A stretch of DNA of 64,000 bases from contig NZ_FOSL01000007.1 in the NCBI RefSeq assembly GCF_900114255.1, positions 124,001-188,000 on the forward strand, in the 5' to 3' direction. The translations under genes and the position numbers were made by a program. Source of the DNA: Neomesorhizobium albiziae (GTDB lineage: Bacteria; Pseudomonadota; Alphaproteobacteria; Rhizobiales; Rhizobiaceae). Positions 26,829 through 34,979 of the stretch are shown piece by piece; position 1 is the first letter of the stretch; every line of letters starts with the position of its first letter. Under the pieces are notes generated by a model. The model was not told the DNA's origin, searched no databases, and saw only the letters and a program-made list of their open reading frames with translations.

Positions 26829-27605
26829 TCAGATAGCCGCGATGCCCCCGTCGACCGACAGCGTGTGGCCCGTCATAAACGAATTCTTCGGATCGGCGGC
26901 GAAAAGGATCACCTCGATCACCTCGTCGATCTCGGCGACGCGCTTCATCGGAACGCCGCGTGTCAATTCCGCGATTGCTTCGGGTTCGCGGCCGCCCGCC
27001 AGTTTGACGAAATCGCCCACCATGTTGGTGCGCGCATAGGACGGGCACACTGCATTCACGCGGATGCCCTTGGCGGCGTATTCCAGCGCGGCGGAGCGCG
27101 TAAGGCCGACCACACCGTGCTTGGCCGCCGAATAGACCGACAGGCGGGCGGCGCCGCTGAGCCCCGCGACGGAGGAGACGTTGACGATGATGCCGCCGCG
27201 TCCGCTGGCGCGGTTCTGCTTTTCCATCACCGGCAACTGGTACTTCATGGCGTAGAAGACGCCGAGAAGATCGATTTCGATGATCCTGCGCGCTTCGTCC
27301 GAGGGCACCTGCGGCAGCCTGACGAAACTTTGCGCGATGCCGGCATTGTTGATTGCGATGTCCAGCCTGCCGAAGCGCTTCACCGCCAGCTTGACGAGTG
27401 ATTCGGAAAGCTCCTCGTCGGCGATGTCGCCGGCAAGCGTCGCGGTCTCGGCGTCCAGCGAAGCGGCTAACTCTTCCAGCGGCCCGGCGTCGAGATCGGA
27501 CAGCACGAGCCTTGCCCCTTCGGCGGCAAACCTTTCGGCGGAACGGCGGCCAAATCCGCCGGTTGCTCCGGTAATGAGAACCGTCAGGTCCTGAAAACGG
27601 CTCAT
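26829..27605 (-). CDS. SDR-family oxidoreductase
   Basis: 258 aa. TGATGGFG (12-19) binds cofactor, NNAG lies at 86-89, and the catalytic set is Ser145, Tyr158 and Lys162 (NVSS and YSAAK). The Asp39-type residue in LSDLDA suggests NAD(H) preference. It is the last gene of a leftward unit of MaoC, kinase and this SDR, with a 1-base gap to the kinase stop. In the predicted hydroxyacyl-CoA pathway it could oxidise a 3-hydroxyacyl-CoA or interconvert the keto and hydroxy acid (inference). Confidence 0.87.
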   Translation of the reverse strand: MSRFQDLTVLITGATGGFGRRSAERFAAEGARLVLSDLDAGPLEELAASLDAETATLAGDIADEELSESLVKLAVKRFGRLDIAINNAGIAQSFVRLPQVPSDEARRIIEIDLLGVFYAMKYQLPVMEKQNRASGRGGIIVNVSSVAGLSGAARLSVYSAAKHGVVGLTRSAALEYAAKGIRVNAVCPSYARTNMVGDFVKLAGGREPEAIAELTRGVPMKRVAEIDEVIEVILFAADPKNSFMTGHTLSVDGGIAAI

Positions 27606-27606
27606 C

Positions 27607-28641
27607 TCATTCCTTTCCGTCGATAAGCCGCACTGCAAGGCCAGCCAACAACTTCACCGCGTCGCCATATTGCCTCGCCTTTTCGGGATTGGAGGCGTTG
27701 CCGTCAAGTGCGCGTTTGTACACACCCTGGCAGATCGCGGCGAGGCGGAAGAACGAGAAGGCCAGGCAGAAAGTCCAGTTGCCGATTCCGTTGATTTTCC
27801 GCCGCCCGCAATATTTCGCAACATATTCTTTTTCCGTAGGCAGGCCGATCGCCGCGCGGTCTATGCCGCCCAGCCCCCGAAAACCCGAGGAATGCGGCAG
27901 CCGCCACTGCATGCACTGATAGGCGAGATCGGCATAGGGGTGGCCAAGCGTCGACAATTCCCAGTCGAGCACCGCAACGACCGAAGGCCGGTCGGCCGCG
28001 AAGATCATGTTGTCCAGCCGGTAGTCGCCATGCACCAGCGACACCAGACCGTCGTCGGCCGGCAGATTGCTTTCCAGCCAGCTTATCAGCCTGTCCATAT
28101 CTGCAACGGCGCCGGTCTCGGAGGCCCGGTACTGGCTCGTCCAGCGGCCGAGCTGACGTTCGAAATAGCTGCCGGGCTTGCCGAAGTCGCCAAGACCGGC
28201 TGCCCCGACATCGACGTCGTGCAGCGCCGCCAGCGTGGCGTTCATGGAATCGTAGATTGCCCCGCGTTCGCCATTGTCGGCAATTTCCGACAGCTCCGGG
28301 TCCCACAGGATACGGCCCTCGACATAGTCCATGACGTAGAACATGCGGCCTATCGGCGAATCCTCCGTCGACAGGTGCAGCACGCGCGGCACCGGAAAGG
28401 CGGTGGTGGCCAACGCCTTCATGACACGGAATTCGCGGTCGACCTGATGCGCGGACTTCAAGAGGGCGCCGGGCGGCTTGGCGCGCAGCACATAGCGGCC
28501 GCTCGCGGCGGTCAGCAGATAGGTCGGATTGGACTGGCCTGATTTGAATTTTTCGATCGACCGGAGATCGGAAAATCCTGGAATGTTGGCTTCGAGATAG
28601 GGAGCGAGCGCGACGATATCGAGCGCATTCGGATCGCTCAT
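27607..28641 (-). CDS. APH-family phosphotransferase like the kinase domain of ACAD10/11
   Basis: 344 aa. Opening motif FKSGQSNPTYLL, then YVLRAKPPG (about 50-58) and AHQVDREFRVMKAL, as in the N-terminal kinase half of mammalian ACAD11. The catalytic loop HGDYRLDN is at 204-211 and the metal Asp is in DWELS (226-230). Known relatives phosphorylate 4-hydroxyacyl-CoA (LvaA of Pseudomonas, ACAD10/11). Here the matching dehydrogenase half is a separate gene at 30739, across the TetR promoter region. It overlaps the MaoC gene by 4 bases, so the two are coupled. Antibiotic resistance is unlikely. Confidence 0.85.
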   Translation of the reverse strand: MSDPNALDIVALAPYLEANIPGFSDLRSIEKFKSGQSNPTYLLTAASGRYVLRAKPPGALLKSAHQVDREFRVMKALATTAFPVPRVLHLSTEDSPIGRMFYVMDYVEGRILWDPELSEIADNGERGAIYDSMNATLAALHDVDVGAAGLGDFGKPGSYFERQLGRWTSQYRASETGAVADMDRLISWLESNLPADDGLVSLVHGDYRLDNMIFAADRPSVVAVLDWELSTLGHPYADLAYQCMQWRLPHSSGFRGLGGIDRAAIGLPTEKEYVAKYCGRRKINGIGNWTFCLAFSFFRLAAICQGVYKRALDGNASNPEKARQYGDAVKLLAGLAVRLIDGKE

Positions 28642-29117
28642 GCAGTCTCATCCTTGCGTTCGATGACGGCAATCGTCAGCCATCTCGCGGTGATCGCGGG
28701 CTTCACCGAGTTCTCGATCTCGATGGTCAAATTGTAGTTGATCTGCACCCAGCCCGAAGGGCGGGCATTGACGTCGGCCAGGAAGAACCGGGCGCGAATG
28801 CGGGCGCCCGTCTTGACCGGCGCGATGAAGCGCAGCTTGTCGAAGCCGTAATTGATACCCATGCCGGTGCCCTCGAGCGTCGGCAGGGTTTCGTAGGTCA
28901 TCGCCGAGAGCAGGGAAAGCGTCAGGAAACCGTGCGCGATTGTGCCGCCGAACGGTGCTTCCCTGGCTGCGCGCTCGGGATCGACATGGATCCACTGGTG
29001 ATCGTCGGTCGCCTGGGCAAACTGGTCGATCATGGTCTGCGTCACCACGCGCCAGGGCGAAAGTCCAACCTCCTTGCCGGCGAGCGTCAGCAATTCATCA
29101 AGCTTGATGGATTTCAA
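28638..29117 (-). CDS. MaoC-like hot-dog dehydratase
   Basis: 159 aa. The hydratase motif is seen as DDHQWIHVDPERA (about 56-68; Asp and His catalytic pair) followed by PFGGTIAHGFLTLSLLSAM. It adds or removes water at an enoyl-CoA (R-specific hydratase family). It is coupled to the kinase gene (4-base overlap) and downstream of an SDR gene, so it fits a beta-oxidation-like step of the same pathway. Confidence 0.87.
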   Translation of the reverse strand: MKSIKLDELLTLAGKEVGLSPWRVVTQTMIDQFAQATDDHQWIHVDPERAAREAPFGGTIAHGFLTLSLLSAMTYETLPTLEGTGMGINYGFDKLRFIAPVKTGARIRARFFLADVNARPSGWVQINYNLTIEIENSVKPAITARWLTIAVIERKDETA

Positions 29118-29140
29118 AAAAGCACTCCGTTACCCGCACA

Positions 29141-29956
29141 TCACTCCTTGAAGAGCGTCATGCCGTGCTGCACCGATTGGCCACCGTCGATGGGAAGAAT
29201 GGCTCCCGTGACGTAGCTCCCAGCCCGGCTGCACAGATACAATGTTGCGCCGGCGATGTCACCCGGCGCGCCAATCCGGCCGATCGGAACATGGCTGGCG
29301 ACCCGTTCCGCCTTTTCCTCCGTGCCGGTGGCAAACGCAGTCATGCGGCTCTGGAACGGGCCGGGTGCGAAGGCATTGACGGTGATGCCCCGCTTGGCGA
29401 ATTCGCCGGCCAGCGTGCGTGTCAGATGGTGAACGGCGGCCTTAGAAGCGGTGTAGGAATAGGCATCGTCGGCCAGCGGCTGCGTGCCCATCACCGAGCC
29501 GAGATTGATCACCCGCGCCGGGTCCGCGTCGCTGGCAGCCTTCTCCAGCAATGGCAGAAGCTCACGTGTGAGATGGAAAACCGCAGTGACGTTGACGTTC
29601 ATCACCTTGGACCAGGCGTGGTAGGGAAAGCTTTCGAGCGGCTCGCCCCAGGAAACGCCGGCGTTGTTGATCAGTATGTTCAGCCGGTCGGTGCGGTTCT
29701 TCACCTCGCCGACGAGTGCCGCGATGCCCGCTTCCGAACTGACGTCGCCGGCGAAACCTTCGGCCTTGCCCGGCGCGCCGAGCGCGTTCAACTCGGCCGC
29801 GACCCTCTCGCAATCGGCGCCCTTGCGAGAGGCGATCATGACATCGGCGCCAGCCTGGACCAGAGCCGTCGCTGCCATCCGGCCGATGCCGGTAGCGGCC
29901 CCAGTGACCAGCGCCCTTTTGCCGGCGACGGAAAACAATTCGTCCAGATAGGTCAT
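29141..29956 (-). CDS. SDR-family oxidoreductase
   Basis: 271 aa. TGAATGIG (18-25) is the cofactor site, NNAG lies at 97-100, and Tyr168 and Lys172 are in YTASK. The Ser is 14 residues before the Tyr (NLGSVMG) rather than 13. The start at 29956 has ggagg 5 bases upstream and lies 43 bases from the TetR operator, so this is the first gene of the leftward unit. It plausibly reduces a keto-acyl-CoA or dehydrogenates a hydroxyacyl-CoA (inference). Confidence 0.86.
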   Translation of the reverse strand: MTYLDELFSVAGKRALVTGAATGIGRMAATALVQAGADVMIASRKGADCERVAAELNALGAPGKAEGFAGDVSSEAGIAALVGEVKNRTDRLNILINNAGVSWGEPLESFPYHAWSKVMNVNVTAVFHLTRELLPLLEKAASDADPARVINLGSVMGTQPLADDAYSYTASKAAVHHLTRTLAGEFAKRGITVNAFAPGPFQSRMTAFATGTEEKAERVASHVPIGRIGAPGDIAGATLYLCSRAGSYVTGAILPIDGGQSVQHGMTLFKE

Positions 29957-29999
29957 CGATCCTCCCTGCTGCGGACTTTTGGATTGGAGCCGCATTGAC

Positions 30000-30019
30000 A
30001 ACATACCCGGTAGTATGTT
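30000..30019. promoter_or_regulatory. TetR-type operator (perfect 7-bp arms)
   Basis: AACATAC-ccggta-GTATGTT lies midway between the divergent SDR (start 29956) and TetR (start 30104) genes. TTGACA at 29995-30000 abuts it. The adjacent TetR protein is the obvious ligand, repressing both arms. Confidence 0.7.
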
Positions 30020-30103
30020 CACCATTTGACGGTCCGTAAAGGCCTGATCGCGGCAGCCATGAAGCAGATCGGGAAGGAAGCTGGACAGGGAGGTCGCAGT
30101 GGC

Positions 30104-30742
30104 ATGACGCTGAGCGTCAGGGAGCACGTTGCCGACGATTCACGCTCCGACATTCTGTTCGTGGCGGCGGAATGCTTTATGGAGCGTGGCTACAATGCCA
30201 CCTCGATAGACGATGTGGCGCGCCGCCTCGGCGCCACCAAAGGCCGCATCTACCACTATTTCCCGTCCAAGGCCGATCTGTTCGCAGGCGTCTTCCGGTT
30301 CGGCATGGACCGCATCTTCGCGGCGGTCGAGCCGTACAGGAATATGCCGGGGCCGGCGGCTGAGCGCTGGAAGAAACTGGCGTTCATCCATACTGTCCGG
30401 ATGATGAAATCGAAGACGCTCGCCAAGGTGGTCTGGGAGGGCGTCGAAATGCACCTGCGCGGGGCGACGACGCCGCAGCAGCGCATCGAACTCGATGGCC
30501 TGATACGCTATCGCAATGGCTATTCGGACATCTTCCGGGAAACGATCGCCCAGGCGCGCGAAGAAGGCGACTTCCATTTCGCCGACCTCGGCATCACCGT
30601 GCAGGCCATGTTCATGGCGCTGAACTCGCCGATGTTCTGGTATGTGCCGCGCCCCGGCGAAACCGACGAGGACATCCATAACATCGCCAACCAGATCGTT
30701 GCCTTCGCCCATCGCGGCCTCGGCGGCAAGGAGGAAACGTGA
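30104..30742 (+). CDS. TetR-family transcriptional regulator
   Basis: 212 aa. The N-terminal helix-turn-helix shows DILFVAAECFMERGYNATSI and then RLGATKGRIYHYFPSKADLF, the standard TetR recognition helix. The C-terminal ligand domain has an FHFADLGITVQAMFMALN stretch. ATG 30104 is chosen because ggagg lies 10 bases upstream. ATG 30059 is an alternative. It is divergent from the SDR-MaoC-kinase unit, and the TGA overlaps the GTG of the acyl-CoA dehydrogenase. It probably represses both units in response to an acyl-CoA (inference). Confidence 0.87.
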   Translation: MTLSVREHVADDSRSDILFVAAECFMERGYNATSIDDVARRLGATKGRIYHYFPSKADLFAGVFRFGMDRIFAAVEPYRNMPGPAAERWKKLAFIHTVRMMKSKTLAKVVWEGVEMHLRGATTPQQRIELDGLIRYRNGYSDIFRETIAQAREEGDFHFADLGITVQAMFMALNSPMFWYVPRPGETDEDIHNIANQIVAFAHRGLGGKEET

Positions 30743-31977
30743 CCGAGATGGACCTGGGCATGACCGAACGGCTTAAGCCGATCCATGAACGGGTCAGCCG
30801 GATGGTCAGCGAGGAGATCCTGCCGCTCGACGAGGAGTTCCTGGCGGAGGTCGGCGCCGGCGATGATCGTTGGACCTACACTCCGCGGCAGACCGAAATC
30901 CTCGAAGGGCTGAAGGCAAAGGCGCGCGAGCGGGGCCTTTGGAATTTCTGGCTGACCGGTTCGGAACGCGGCTACGGCCTTTCGACCGTCGAATACGCCT
31001 ACCTCGCCGAGGAGATGGGCAAGGCGCATCTGGGTGCGGAAACCTTCAACTGCTCGGCGCCGGACACCGGCAACATGGAAGTGCTCGAGCGATACGGTTC
31101 GCAGGATCACAAGAAACGCTGGCTGGAGCCTCTGCTCGAAGGAAAGATCCGCTCGGCCTATCTGATGACCGAGCCTGATGTCGCCTCCTCCGATGCAACC
31201 AACATCTCCCTGCGTTGCGAGCGCGACGGCGACGACTATGTGCTGAACGGCGAGAAATGGTGGGCGTCGGGTGCGGGCGATCCGCGCTGCGCCATCTATA
31301 TCGTCATGGTGAAAACCGGCACCGGCGAGGCCAAGCACAAGCAGCACTCCATGATCCTGGTGCCGGCTGACGCAAAGGGTGTGAAGAAGCTTCGCGCCAT
31401 GAAGGTCTATGGCGACGACGACGCGCCGCACGGCCATCTGCATATCCGCTTCGAAAACGTCCGCGTGCCGGCCTCGAATCTCATTCTCGGCGAGGGCAGG
31501 GGCTTCGAGATCGCGCAGGGCAGGCTTGGGCCCGGACGCATCCATCATTGCATGCGCGCCATCGGCCAGGCCGAAAAGGCGCTGGAGATGATGTGCACGC
31601 GCTCGATGCGCCGCGAGGCGTTCGGCAAGCCGCTGGCGCAGCTCGGCGCCAATTTCGACATCATCGCCGAGTGCCGCATGGAAATCGAGATGGCGAGGCT
31701 GCTCTGCCTGAAGGCGGCCTGGATGATCGACCAGGGCGATGCGCGGGCGGCCGCTCCCTGGATCAGCCAGATCAAGGTGGTGGCGCCGCGCGTCGCGCTC
31801 AAGGTCACCGACGAGGCGGTGCAGATGTTCGGCGCGCAAGGCATCAGCCAGGACACGCCGCTGGCGCGCGCGTGGACGCATCTGAGGACGCTGCGGCTCG
31901 CCGACGGGCCGGATGCCGTGCACCGCCGCCAGATCGCCCGCGCGGAACTGAAGAAATACACGCAGGAACAGGTATGA
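30739..31977 (+). CDS. Acyl-CoA dehydrogenase of the ACAD10/11 type
   Basis: 412 aa. FAD/substrate motifs are AYLMTEPDVASSDATNI (about 138-154) and GEKWWASGAGDPRC. The run GPGRIHHCMRAIGQAEKAL and the end RLADGPDAVH match ACAD11 and its bacterial relatives (LvaC) rather than classical ACADs. These convert a phosphorylated 4-hydroxyacyl-CoA into an enoyl/3-hydroxyacyl route. The start is a GTG overlapping the TetR stop, so it is coupled to the regulator. The matching kinase is divergently encoded at 27607. Confidence 0.88.
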   Translation: MTEMDLGMTERLKPIHERVSRMVSEEILPLDEEFLAEVGAGDDRWTYTPRQTEILEGLKAKARERGLWNFWLTGSERGYGLSTVEYAYLAEEMGKAHLGAETFNCSAPDTGNMEVLERYGSQDHKKRWLEPLLEGKIRSAYLMTEPDVASSDATNISLRCERDGDDYVLNGEKWWASGAGDPRCAIYIVMVKTGTGEAKHKQHSMILVPADAKGVKKLRAMKVYGDDDAPHGHLHIRFENVRVPASNLILGEGRGFEIAQGRLGPGRIHHCMRAIGQAEKALEMMCTRSMRREAFGKPLAQLGANFDIIAECRMEIEMARLLCLKAAWMIDQGDARAAAPWISQIKVVAPRVALKVTDEAVQMFGAQGISQDTPLARAWTHLRTLRLADGPDAVHRRQIARAELKKYTQEQV

Positions 31978-31984
31978 TCCCCGC

Positions 31985-32953
31985 ATGAAGGCCATCGTCG
32001 CCCGCGACTTCGCCCCCATCGATCGGCTCGACTATGCCGACTGGCCGGAACCCGAGGCGACGGGCGATACAGTGGTGATCCAGGCCGAGGCGATCGGGGT
32101 GAACTTTCCCGACGGATTGCTTGTCCAGGGCCTTTACCAGATGAAACCGCCGGTGCCCTTCGTGCCCGGCATGGAAGTCGCCGGCAGGGTGACGGCGATC
32201 GGTCCGGGCGTGAAAGCCATCAGGGTTGGCGATCGTGTCGCCGCGCTCTCCACCTACGGCAGCTACGCCGAGAAGGTCGGCGCTCCCGAGGCGACGGTGA
32301 TGAAGCTGCCGGACGCAATCGGCGCCGCCGACGCCTGCGCGCTGATCTGCGGCTACGGTACCTCGCATCATGCCCTGAAACAGCGGGCGCAATTGCAGCC
32401 CGGCGAGACGCTCTGCGTGCTCGGCGCTTCAGGCGCCACCGGCATTGCCGCCGTGCAGATCGGCAAGGCGATGGGCGCAACCGTCATCGCGGTCGCCTCG
32501 ACAGAAGAAAAGCGCACCGTTGCCAGGGGCGCGGGCGCCGATACGGTGCTTGGCTACGACAACCTCAAGGAAGAACTGAAGACCGTCACCGCAGGCAAGG
32601 GTGTCGACGTGGCGTTCGACCCGGTCGGCGGCGACGCCTTCGATGCGCTGTCGCGGTCGATGGCCTGGAACGGCCGCCTGCTGGTGGTTGGTTTCGCTTC
32701 CGGAACGATCCCGAAATTCCCGGTCAATCTGTCGCTGGTCAAGGGGTTCAGCGTCGTCGGCGTGTTCTGGGGAGCCTTCACCCAGAAGGAACCGCAGGTC
32801 TACGCCGCGAACATGAAAGAACTGATCGGATGGTACAGCGCCGGCAAGGTCAGGCCTGTCATCGAGGGGACCTATCCGCTGGCCGATGCCGCGAGCGTGC
32901 TTGCCCGTGTGATCGGGCGCGGCGCTTCAGGTAAGCTGATCCTGAAACCCTGA
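31985..32953 (+). CDS. NADPH:quinone oxidoreductase-like MDR enzyme
   Basis: 322 aa, MDR family without the structural zinc Cys cluster. An N-terminal GroES-like domain (FPDGLLVQGLYQMKPPVPFVPG) and the nucleotide motif LGASGATGIAAVQIGKAMGA (about 145-164) are seen. It starts 8 bases after the acyl-CoA dehydrogenase and is followed by a second MDR gene 16 bases on. It probably reduces an enone or enoyl-type intermediate, but the substrate is not predictable. Confidence 0.85.
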   Translation: MKAIVARDFAPIDRLDYADWPEPEATGDTVVIQAEAIGVNFPDGLLVQGLYQMKPPVPFVPGMEVAGRVTAIGPGVKAIRVGDRVAALSTYGSYAEKVGAPEATVMKLPDAIGAADACALICGYGTSHHALKQRAQLQPGETLCVLGASGATGIAAVQIGKAMGATVIAVASTEEKRTVARGAGADTVLGYDNLKEELKTVTAGKGVDVAFDPVGGDAFDALSRSMAWNGRLLVVGFASGTIPKFPVNLSLVKGFSVVGVFWGAFTQKEPQVYAANMKELIGWYSAGKVRPVIEGTYPLADAASVLARVIGRGASGKLILKP

Positions 32954-32968
32954 CCCGGAGACGTGACG

Positions 32969-34009
32969 ATGGCAATCCCGGCCGAAATGAAGGCGCTTCT
33001 CCAGACCAACGACGGCTATGCGGCCAAACCTTCCGGCAGCGTACTGGAGGCGATGGAACCCTATGTCGAGCCGGGCGTCGTGGCGGTTCCGAAACCCAAG
33101 CCGACGCAACTCCTCATCAAGGTCAGCCTCGCCTCGATCAACCCGTCCGACGTGATGTTCGTCAAGGGCATGTACGGCCAGCCACGCCAGAAAGGCCAGC
33201 CGGCCGGTTTCGAGGGCGTCGGCACCGTGGTGGCGACCGGCGACGAGCCGCTGGCCAGGAGCTTCGCCGACAAGCGGGTCGCCTTCGCCACCGGCGTCAC
33301 CGGCTGGGGCTCGTGGGCTGAATACGCCGTAGCCGAAGCCCCCGCCTGCATCGCCCTCATCGACACGGTCCGCGACGAGGACGGCGCGGCCATGATCGTC
33401 AATCCGTTGACCGCGCTCGCCATGTTCGGCATCGTCAAGGACGAGGGCGAGAAGGCCTTCATCGTGACGGCCGGCGCCAGCCAGCTCTGCAAGCTGATCA
33501 TCGCGCTTGCCAAGGAGGAGGGGTTCCGGCCGATCGCCATCGTGCGGCGCGACGACCAGATTCCGCTGCTCAAGGAACTCGGCGCAGCACATGTGCTGAA
33601 TTCCGAGGCCGCCGATTTCAGGACCAGCCTCAAGGAAACCGTCAAGGCCGAGCAGCCGCGCATCTTCCTCGATGCGATGACCGGGCCGCTGGCCGCGGGA
33701 ATCTTCCACGTCATGCCGAAACGTTCGCGCTGGATCATCTATGGCCGGCTCGATCCGTCGACAACGCCGATCCTGGAGCCCGGGCAACTCATCTTCCAGC
33801 AGAAGGTCATCGAAGGCTTCTGGCTGCCGGTCTGGATGCGCCAATCGCCGGAGCGTCGCGAGTGGGCGGAGATGGAAGCGCAGAAGCGGTTTTCGGACGG
33901 GCGCTGGACAACCGATGTGACGGCGGTGGTGCCGCTGTCGAAAGCAATGAGCGAAACCCCAGCAGCGCTCGCAAAACCAAACGGAAAGGTTTTCATCAAG
34001 CCGGATTGA
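32969..34009 (+). CDS. MDR-family alcohol dehydrogenase/reductase
   Basis: 346 aa, MDR fold. SINPSDVMFVKGMYG matches the crotonyl/enoyl reductase-like N-terminal domain, PAGFEGVG the hinge, and TAGASQLCKLIIALAKEEG replaces the usual GxGxxG. Zinc ligands are not evident. An ATG at 32969 with cggag 8 bases upstream is preferred over GTG 32963. It is the last gene before an 87-base gap and the second Liv importer. Confidence 0.82.
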   Translation: MAIPAEMKALLQTNDGYAAKPSGSVLEAMEPYVEPGVVAVPKPKPTQLLIKVSLASINPSDVMFVKGMYGQPRQKGQPAGFEGVGTVVATGDEPLARSFADKRVAFATGVTGWGSWAEYAVAEAPACIALIDTVRDEDGAAMIVNPLTALAMFGIVKDEGEKAFIVTAGASQLCKLIIALAKEEGFRPIAIVRRDDQIPLLKELGAAHVLNSEAADFRTSLKETVKAEQPRIFLDAMTGPLAAGIFHVMPKRSRWIIYGRLDPSTTPILEPGQLIFQQKVIEGFWLPVWMRQSPERREWAEMEAQKRFSDGRWTTDVTAVVPLSKAMSETPAALAKPNGKVFIKPD

Positions 34010-34096
34010 AGTCGGCGTTGATTTGAATGAGGTTCACAATCATTAGTCGGCAAAGAAACGACAGAAGATTGTGATGAAAATAGGAGGAGGACACCT

Positions 34097-34972
34097 TTGG
34101 ATGTGTTGCAGCTGGTCGTCAGCGGCCTGGCCAATGGTTGCGTTTACGGGCTTATCGCGCTCGGCTTCGTGCTGATCTACAAGGCGACCGAAGCGGTGAA
34201 TTTCGCCCAGGGCGACTTCATGATGCTCGGCGCCTTCATCACCGTCGGGCTGACCAACCAGGCCTGGCTCGGCCTGCCGTTCTGGCTTTCGGTGCCGCTT
34301 GCCGTGTTCATCATGGGCGTGTTCGGTTACCTGCTCGATCTCATCGTGTTGCGCCGCATGTTCGGCCAGTCGCAGATCGCCGTCGTCATCCTCACCATCG
34401 CGCTGGGTTTCGTGCTGCGTTTCGTCGCCGGCGCCATCTGGGGTCATGAGACGGTGTCACTGGAATCGCCGATCGCCGGCAAGGAGCTGCGTTTCGGCGG
34501 CGTTGTGCTCGGCCTCGACGAGGTGGCGGTCATCGTCGTCACCGTGCTTTTGACCATCATCCTCTATTTTTACTTCAACCGGACCAAACTCGGCATCGCC
34601 ATGCAGGCCGCGTCGCAGAACCAGCTGGCGGCCTACTACATGGGCATTCCGGTGAAGCGCGTGCATTCGCTGATCTGGGCGCTGGCGGGCGCGGTCGCGG
34701 CGATCGCGGGCGTGCTGTTCGCCTCGAAAGGCACCATCGATCCCTCGGCCGGGCTGCTCGGCATCAAGGCGTTCGCCGCGGCGGTGATCGGCGGTTTCGG
34801 CAGCCTGCCCGGTGCGCTGCTCGGCGGCGTCATCGTCGGGCTGATCGAGCCGTTTGCGTCGCGTTACATCGCCGCCGGCTATTCGCAGATCATGCCCTAC
34901 CTGTTGCTGTTCCTAATCCTTGTGTTCCGGCCACACGGCATCCTCGCCCAGGTCCATCGGAAGAAGGTGTGA
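34097..34972 (+). CDS. livH: Branched-chain-type ABC transporter permease (LivH-like), second copy
   Basis: 291 aa, about eight membrane helices. The start MDVLQLVVSGLANGCVYGLI then ALGFVLIYKATEAVNFAQG matches LivH, and the end is FRPHGILAQVHRKKV. The TTG start at 34097 is supported by aggaggagg 6-7 bases before it. A GTG two codons later is the alternative. It heads a complete livHMGF set followed by an acyl-CoA synthetase and binding protein. Confidence 0.88.
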   Translation: MDVLQLVVSGLANGCVYGLIALGFVLIYKATEAVNFAQGDFMMLGAFITVGLTNQAWLGLPFWLSVPLAVFIMGVFGYLLDLIVLRRMFGQSQIAVVILTIALGFVLRFVAGAIWGHETVSLESPIAGKELRFGGVVLGLDEVAVIVVTVLLTIILYFYFNRTKLGIAMQAASQNQLAAYYMGIPVKRVHSLIWALAGAVAAIAGVLFASKGTIDPSAGLLGIKAFAAAVIGGFGSLPGALLGGVIVGLIEPFASRYIAAGYSQIMPYLLLFLILVFRPHGILAQVHRKKV

Positions 34973-34979
34973 GGCGGCG

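Noticed and set aside
27607-28641. Aminoglycoside or macrolide resistance phosphotransferase
   Set aside because: Motifs match the ACAD10/11 kinase group and the neighbours are acyl-CoA enzymes, not resistance genes.
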